Source: Pedobacter sp. PAMC26386 (lineage in GTDB: Bacteria > Bacteroidota > Bacteroidia > Sphingobacteriales > Sphingobacteriaceae). From it: a stretch of 64,000 bases of DNA. Under the pieces are notes generated by a model, which worked only from the letters and a program-made list of their open reading frames with translations, did not search any database and was not told where the DNA came from. The DNA lies in the NCBI GenBank assembly GCA_014302835.1, contig CP060294.1, positions 1,240,001-1,304,000 on the forward strand, in the 5' to 3' direction. Position 1 is the first letter of the stretch, and every line of letters begins with the position of its first letter. Both the position numbers and the translations under genes were made by a program. This document shows positions 59,224 through 64,000 of this stretch, in pieces.

Positions 59224-59246
59224 GATCGCTGAACAGATCAGCGATC
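59224..59246 (+). terminator. Intrinsic-terminator-like hairpin
   Basis: GATCGCTGA-ACAGA-TCAGCGATC is a perfect 9-bp stem followed by CTTTTT on the plus strand. The genes on both sides are on the minus strand, so the U-tract faces antisense transcription. It may stop plus-strand transcripts, or act as a weak end for the DUF6266 gene. Confidence 0.6.
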
Positions 59247-59255
59247 CTTTTTAGC

Positions 59256-59918
59256 TTAATTATTAAAATCATAGTGGCCGCAATAGATGCTTCTGGAAAC
59301 CTGGTTACTCAACGTGTCTTTGAAAGCGATAAATACTTCAAATGATTTATAATCATAGTTTAACAGAGGTAATTTAAAGGTATCTTTTAAATCTTTCCTT
59401 TGTCCACCACTCAGTGAAAAGTGGCATAATTTGGTTTCATTACAGTAGGCAAGTATGATTGTCCGGTCATTTTCAGATCCCAGTTCAGGGTCATAATCAG
59501 GAGCCCAGCTAAAATGAAATTCGTCTTTATACATTGTTGTGACCACATTTGCTGGTCGTGCAAGATTTCCGTCTGAAACAACAATTCCATCCCAGTTAAT
59601 TTTCCGGTTGGGGTGTCGCCCCGTAACTCCAGTAAATAGATTTGCGGAAACAGCCATATTGTAAGGCGTTTTATTGGGCGCAATGGCAACTTCTTTAAAG
59701 CCTGTTCTAAAGAATTCTTTAGCAGATCGTAAAAACAGACTCAATACTTGTAATTTGTTATTTTGGTTTTGCTGTGGAGCCGTTCTGTTCTTAAACTTTT
59801 TGACTCCTGTAGGTTTTCCCTTTATGCAGGGTATACCTTTCCAGGTATAGACGATAATGTTTCCAATTTTTCCTCTGAAACCTCCTAAAGGTCCATTTTC
59901 TCCTTTTGCCGTAGTTAT
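59256..59918 (-). pseudogene. DUF6266-family protein without a standard start codon
   Basis: From ATA at 59918 the frame reads ITTAKGENGPLGGFRGKIGN and then IIVYTWKGIPCIKGKP, the start expected for DUF6266, to a stop at 59256 (about 220 residues). There is no ATG, GTG or TTG in frame before the TTG at 59744, which would remove about 58 conserved residues. The codon that should be ATG is ATA, directly behind a stop codon. The rest (AVSANLFTGVTGRHPNRKIN ... SIYCGHYDFN) is intact. Either the start codon mutated and the gene is silent, or ATA is used inefficiently. The family is abundant in Sphingobacteriales and of unknown role. Confidence 0.65.
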
Positions 59919-60013
59919 TTATTTTTAAGTGAACAATATTTCAATATACATAAATTTACGATAGAAATTGTTTTAATTAACTAATTATAAGGAGATAGTT
60001 TGTACTGTGTCCG

Positions 60014-60087
60014 GACTTCTTTCGGCTAAAGGTGAAGCCTCTCCAAATACACTCCGAATCATCTCCGAACCATCTCCGAAGGAAGTC
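60014..60087. repeat. Palindromic element with 11-bp tandem units
   Basis: GACTTCTTTCGG (60014-60025) and CCGAAGGAAGTC (60076-60087) are inverted with one mismatch. Inside are three or four units of CATCTCCGAAS at about 11-bp steps (60039-60081). It lies in the 306-bp gap upstream of the TMEM175-like gene, which otherwise shows nothing recognisable. Confidence 0.5.
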
Positions 60088-60224
60088 TGTTTACTTACTG
60101 ATTATAAGCTTGTTACAAAAGGTGTTTTCGGCGAATTATTTTTGTTTAATTGGGTGTTTTTTCGATGTAATTTGCTGAAGAGCACTCATTTCTTTTCGTA
60201 TATTTCTTGAACCTAAACTAATGT

Positions 60225-60875
60225 ATGTCTCACTCTAGAATAACCTTTCAAATTGACCGGATCATTCTTTTCAGCGATGCGGTATTTGCCATAGCAATTA
60301 CCTTGCTGATTATTGAAATCAAGGTGCCACATTTATTACCCGAATCTACCAATGCAGAGGTCATGCAGGCATACCTTAAACTTGGACCTAAATTCCTTGG
60401 CTTTTTTGTCAGCTTTTTCTTTATAGGACTGTACTGGACTGTTCATCATTTGCTGATGGGTTACCTGATCCATTATGATCAGAAATTACTATGGCTCAAT
60501 TTGTTGTATTTATTGTCAATCGTGTTGTTACCTTTCACTACCGCGCTGGATAGTGAGTATGCCGGGCAGAATTTTATTACACCTTTTCTTTTTTATACAC
60601 TGAATATCTGTTTTTCGGGAGGAATGATCGCTGTATTATGGGCATATATCAGCAATGCTAAACATAAATTGAGCGAAGGACTAGAGAATGTAAAGTTTGT
60701 ACGGTATCAGCAAAAAAGAGCATTGATTGTGCCTGCTGTTTTTATGAGTGTTTTCTTGCTGGGATTAGTATTACCTTATCACGGGATGAGCAAGATCTTA
60801 TTGCCTGTTATTCCATTTATCATGAATTTATTGAAGCGTCGGTATGATCGCATGCAGGTGATAAGGAAAAGTTAG
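60225..60875 (+). CDS. TMEM175-type potassium channel (DUF1211)
   Basis: A 216-residue membrane protein with about six spans. It begins with the family hallmark IILFSDAVFAIAITLLIIEI (conserved F-S-D-A in the first span), which lines the pore in bacterial TMEM175 channels. Later spans follow (FFVSFFFIGLYWTVHHLL, LWLNLLYLLSIVLLPFTTAL). It would conduct potassium across the inner membrane as a tetramer. Single gene, no obvious operon. Confidence 0.9.
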   Translation: MSHSRITFQIDRIILFSDAVFAIAITLLIIEIKVPHLLPESTNAEVMQAYLKLGPKFLGFFVSFFFIGLYWTVHHLLMGYLIHYDQKLLWLNLLYLLSIVLLPFTTALDSEYAGQNFITPFLFYTLNICFSGGMIAVLWAYISNAKHKLSEGLENVKFVRYQQKRALIVPAVFMSVFLLGLVLPYHGMSKILLPVIPFIMNLLKRRYDRMQVIRKS

Positions 60876-61035
60876 TATTTAACATTTAACTTTGACTATC
60901 CCAATTTTTTTCTGCGGCCTCAATGGCATTCTTGTCTAGCTAAATTTCTCTGATTTGAATATAACAATTTATCTTTATTCTTGCCAGTGGGAAAAGGAGC
61001 AGGGTCCTAAATATTACACAAAATAAAATATATTC

Positions 61036-62370
61036 ATGGTCAGAAAGTGCTGTATTAAACAAATCTTTATTTTTACGTCTTTATTCTTGTCTCTGCAATC
61101 TTACGCACAGCAAAAACCAAATATCATTCTTGTGTTAGCTGATGATATGGGCTATTCTGATCTCAGTTGTTATGGTAACCCGGTTATTATGACCCCTTTT
61201 CTGGATAGAATGGCTCAAAAAGGGGTGAGAGCTACAAATTACGTGGTTTCAAGTCCGGCATGTACTCCCTCGAGGGCTTCCTTATTAACCGGAAGATATG
61301 CGACAAGAATGAATTTGGGCAGTGTAATCGGACCAGGGTCAGTAGAGGGAATGCCTGATCAGGAAGTTACAATAGCCGAAATGCTTAAGAAAGTGGGGTA
61401 TAAGACCGCAATGATTGGTAAATGGCATCTAGGTGATCATATGGCTTACAATCATCCTATGTCACAGGGATTTGATTCTTATTATGGAATGTTATACAGT
61501 CATGATTACCGGTCGCCTTATGTAAAAACTGATACGACTTTAAAGATCTTCCGGAATCACAAACCTGAAGTGATGAGGCCTGCAGATTCATCGCTGACTG
61601 AATTGTATCAGAATGAAGCTGTAAAATATATTCAGGGGCAAAAGAAAGATAAACCGTTTTTTCTTTATCTGGCACACAATATGCCCCATTTACCTATAGC
61701 TTTTGCTTCTTCCGTAAAGAATAAAGGACGTTCTGAAGGTGGACCGCTTGGTGATGTAGTAGAACAACTGGATGAAAGTCTGGCTGAAGTCTGGAAGGCA
61801 GTAGAAAAACAAGGCCTGGCCGACAATACAATTTTTATCTTTTCGAGTGATAATGGACCATGGATCAATTATCCCGATCGTATGGGTGCTGATGAGGCAA
61901 CGAAACGCTGGCATGCAGGAACGGCAGGTGTTTTCCGTGGAAGTAAGGCGGAGAGTTATGAAGGTGGTGTCCGTGAACCATTTATTGTCTATTGGAAAAA
62001 CCATACCCCGGCGGGGGCAACAATTACCGATATGATTAGTAACCTGGATGTGTTGCCTACTTTGGCAAAATGGACTGGTGCGCCCTTACCTGAAGGCCGT
62101 ACATTGGATGGTCAGGCTATTGCTGATGTTTTATTACAAAAAGGGCCAAAACATCCGGCTCACCGTGAGATCTATATTGTTAACAATGGAATTTGTGAAG
62201 CCGTCCGTAAAGACAACTGGAAATACAGGGAAATAAAGGAGGGGAAAACTGAATTATTTAACCTGTCTTATGATCCTGGAGAAAGAACAAATGTAAAGGA
62301 TAGTCATCCTGAAATTGTGCGTGAATTGAAGGGGTTATTTGATAAATATCCTGGCAAAACTGAAAATTAA
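61036..62370 (+). CDS. Arylsulfatase-type sulfatase (S1 family)
   Basis: A 444-residue exported enzyme (signal to SLQSYAQQ). It has the metal-binding DDMGYSD (about 36-42), the formylglycine motif C-T-P-S-R (Cys76) followed by [11 protein letters not shown], the GKWHLGDH block (about 130) and FSSDNGPW (about 269). The cysteine needs conversion by a maturase encoded elsewhere. It removes sulfate esters, probably from glycans, in the periplasm. It is next to a beta-helix lipoprotein but not part of an obvious SusCD locus. Confidence 0.93.
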   Translation: MVRKCCIKQIFIFTSLFLSLQSYAQQKPNIILVLADDMGYSDLSCYGNPVIMTPFLDRMAQKGVRATNYVVSSPACTPSRASLLTGRYATRMNLGSVIGPGSVEGMPDQEVTIAEMLKKVGYKTAMIGKWHLGDHMAYNHPMSQGFDSYYGMLYSHDYRSPYVKTDTTLKIFRNHKPEVMRPADSSLTELYQNEAVKYIQGQKKDKPFFLYLAHNMPHLPIAFASSVKNKGRSEGGPLGDVVEQLDESLAEVWKAVEKQGLADNTIFIFSSDNGPWINYPDRMGADEATKRWHAGTAGVFRGSKAESYEGGVREPFIVYWKNHTPAGATITDMISNLDVLPTLAKWTGAPLPEGRTLDGQAIADVLLQKGPKHPAHREIYIVNNGICEAVRKDNWKYREIKEGKTELFNLSYDPGERTNVKDSHPEIVRELKGLFDKYPGKTEN

Positions 62371-62379
62371 TATGCTGAA

Positions 62380-62418
62380 AAATAAACTGTCTGACCAATA
62401 TGGCCAGACAGTTTATTT
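62380..62418. terminator. Bidirectional terminator after the sulfatase gene
   Basis: Perfect 14-bp arms AAATAAACTGTCTG (62380-62393) and CAGACAGTTTATTT (62405-62418) with an 11-nt loop. They lie 10 nt after the sulfatase stop and before the convergent beta-helix gene's end. Confidence 0.85.
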
Positions 62419-62473
62419 TGTAGAATACCGCTGGGCTTGCCCCAGGGGTATTTATTGTCAATATGTCGCTGTG

Positions 62474-63994
62474 TCAATTGCCTGTTATGTGCTGATAAAA
62501 GCCCATATCCGGTACCCCGGCAGGTAAAGAAGTACCATAATAATCAGCACCTCCGTTATTGGTTATAACTATACCAGCACTAAGACAAGGAGATGCAGGT
62601 TGCAGATTAAAGTTTGTGGTTGCTCCGGAAGCAGCATTTAAAAATTTGGGATCTGAATATATATTTCCTGAAACCGTTCCTGCCGGGCCATTTGTTGTGG
62701 TTACGGATTGTGGATAAAAACAATTATTATAAAAACGGCTGGAAGCATTAACAGTTGTTGATGCAAATTTACTTACTGTACCCGTGCAGTAAATTATATT
62801 GTTAGAGAATTCGCCTTTAAAGCCGCCCTGGAAAAAGTATGACACATTAGCTGATATGTAAAAAGTGTTGTTATAAATTCGATTGTTGCTATTGGAACTG
62901 GTATAGTTAAATAACCGCATATTGTTGCTTCCACTAGCTATATCATTTACACTTATATTGTACCGTACAATCACATTTGAAGTTGACGGCATAAACAGCA
63001 TAAAGCCCTTTTTGTTATCATGTGTATAGTTATACTCAAAAATATCTCCGTTTACGCCAAGGTCAGCATCAAAAGCTTGCCCATCATTTCCACCACCACC
63101 GGTAATGCCCGACACTTCATTGTGTGCCACTAAGGTACCCACGCTATTAGATGTCCACATACCTGCATAGTTGTAGTTATTCGTATTATAACATAAATTT
63201 CGGCCAATATTCCGGATAATAGCCGAATTAGTATTAGCTCCGTTTAGTACAATGCCGTCGCCATAAACATTCTCAATTAAATTACTATCTATGATGATAT
63301 GAGAACAGATTCCACCCGCATTCCTGATACCCTCCACCGTTACATTTTTCACATGGCAGCCTTTTATAAGTACTTCGCTGTTATTCCCCCCAACTATTAT
63401 TCCTCCAGTTCCTTTGTTAAATAGTGCAGTATTAGATTCAGTGGTATAGGAGTTGACGTCATGTACATAACAATCGAGAATTTGCACGTTGGAATAAGGG
63501 GTGGAGGTTGCCGACTTAAGATAAATGCCATATAATCTGGATGTGCCGCCCGCCAATTGTTGATTAGTCACCTCCAGATTTTTTATTTGCCAATAAGACT
63601 GACCTATCAGTTTAACTGCAGCAGTTGTATCAGCGCCTGAAGCGTTAATGATCGGTTTGTTTCCTGTCCCATATTTGTCAATAACAATAGCGTTTCCGGA
63701 ACTACCTGATCCTTTTGGTAAAAGCTGTCCTGCCCATGCTGCACCGGCTTTAAACAAGATCTGATCGCCGGGCGAAAAAGTTTGTGCATTCACTTTAGTG
63801 ATACTCTGCCAAGCTGTGGAGACACTTTGCCCATCGTTACTGTCATTACCGCTAGGGTCTATATAGTATGTTTTACCTATAGCGTGTGCTGCCTGGTCTA
63901 CAGTTTTGGGGATAGGAGCCCCGTTTATTGATTTTTTACAAGATAGAAAGGATGCGATTACCAGCAAGGGTAATAACTTGAATGTTTTTCTCAT
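62474..63994 (-). CDS. Right-handed parallel beta-helix lipoprotein
   Basis: A 506-residue lipoprotein (signal to SFLSCKKS, Cys19). An opening motif typical of beta-helix proteins (YYIDPSGNDSNDGQSVSTAW) is followed by many PbH1-like coils (VQILDCYVHDVNSY, VLIKGCHVKNVTVEGIRNAG, HIIIDSNLIENVYGDGIVLN, NIIYCTGTVSKF). Such proteins are often polysaccharide lyases (PL6-like) or carbohydrate-binding; no catalytic set is certain. Its ATG is 6 nt from the window edge, so its upstream context cannot be seen. Confidence 0.85.
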   Translation of the reverse strand: MRKTFKLLPLLVIASFLSCKKSINGAPIPKTVDQAAHAIGKTYYIDPSGNDSNDGQSVSTAWQSITKVNAQTFSPGDQILFKAGAAWAGQLLPKGSGSSGNAIVIDKYGTGNKPIINASGADTTAAVKLIGQSYWQIKNLEVTNQQLAGGTSRLYGIYLKSATSTPYSNVQILDCYVHDVNSYTTESNTALFNKGTGGIIVGGNNSEVLIKGCHVKNVTVEGIRNAGGICSHIIIDSNLIENVYGDGIVLNGANTNSAIIRNIGRNLCYNTNNYNYAGMWTSNSVGTLVAHNEVSGITGGGGNDGQAFDADLGVNGDIFEYNYTHDNKKGFMLFMPSTSNVIVRYNISVNDIASGSNNMRLFNYTSSNSNNRIYNNTFYISANVSYFFQGGFKGEFSNNIIYCTGTVSKFASTTVNASSRFYNNCFYPQSVTTTNGPAGTVSGNIYSDPKFLNAASGATTNFNLQPASPCLSAGIVITNNGGADYYGTSLPAGVPDMGFYQHITGN

Positions 63995-64000
63995 TGGAAT

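Noticed and set aside
59224..59246. Normal terminator for the DUF6266 gene
   Set aside because: The U-tract is on the plus strand, while the gene runs on the minus strand, so it is recorded only as a hairpin of uncertain use.
60007..60210. Plus-strand GTG-started ORF of 67 codons
   Set aside because: It is made largely of the tandem CATCTCCGAA units and AT-rich flank, with no leader and no family; better explained as a repeat element.
1..64000. CRISPR arrays, tRNA or rRNA genes
   Set aside because: No regularly spaced repeat-spacer pattern, CCA-ended cloverleaf or rRNA-like stretch was noticed. The only tandem repeats are the short ones listed.

Overview
The window looks like the chromosome of a Sphingobacteriaceae-type Bacteroidota bacterium, probably Pedobacter or a close relative. 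This rests on the SusC/SusD polysaccharide-utilisation pair, a DUF6266 gene, BlaC-TPR and outer-membrane beta-barrel proteins, AT-rich start regions with few Shine-Dalgarno sites, and lipoproteins ending in Cys-Lys-Lys. The genus is inferred from family content, not from a search.

Layout. (1) 1-3755, minus strand: an ABC exporter permease cut by the window edge, then an ABC-2 permease with its ATPase. (2) 4154-4451 and 38503-41336: two halves of one susC gene, separated by (3) a complete Mu-like transposable prophage of about 34.05 kb (4452-38497), flanked by a 4-5 bp target duplication (AGATG). (4) 41366-48997: the rest of the polysaccharide locus: susD, a small lipoprotein, a GH2 remnant, an intact GH2, an alginate-lyase-family lyase and a GH88 unsaturated glucuronyl hydrolase. 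This points to a uronic-acid-containing glycan. (5) 49133-63994: accessory and housekeeping genes (TonB-like barrel, VOC, AraC, BlaC-TPR, arginase-fold, alpha/beta hydrolase, acyltransferase-3, DUF6266, TMEM175-like channel, sulfatase, beta-helix lipoprotein), including two visibly damaged genes.

The prophage is organised in blocks. At its L end (right side here) an S24-type repressor diverges from a Ner-like regulator, a DDE transposase (MuA-like) and an AAA+ ATPase (MuB-like). These lead into a long minus-strand early operon with a DnaA-domain-IV-like protein, DUF3164, an HD hydrolase, a DEDD exonuclease, a RecA-fold ATPase with a primosome-like partner, a GemA-like protein and two secreted cargo proteins, closed by a strong terminator at 27.7 kb. 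A single regulator gene beyond that terminator is the best candidate late activator. Late genes are split into a plus-strand packaging operon (TerS, TerL, gp36, a portal-MuF-nuclease fusion, gpG, a tail-completion-like protein) and a minus-strand structural/lysis operon. The latter has protease-scaffold, a capsid with N-terminal membrane segments, holin, CHAP lysin, a u-spanin candidate, tail tube, a frameshifted tail chaperone, tape measure, tail hub and a Dam-type methylase at the R end. The two operons diverge from a region with a perfect 12-bp-arm palindrome.

Most notable points: the restorable susC disruption; the three-part portal-MuF-PBECR2-like polypeptide; a canonical -1 slippery heptamer in the tail chaperone, as in Mu; a membrane-anchored-looking capsid protein; and helically phased TTTAAA arrays at four prophage intergenic sites, which no annotated feature explains.
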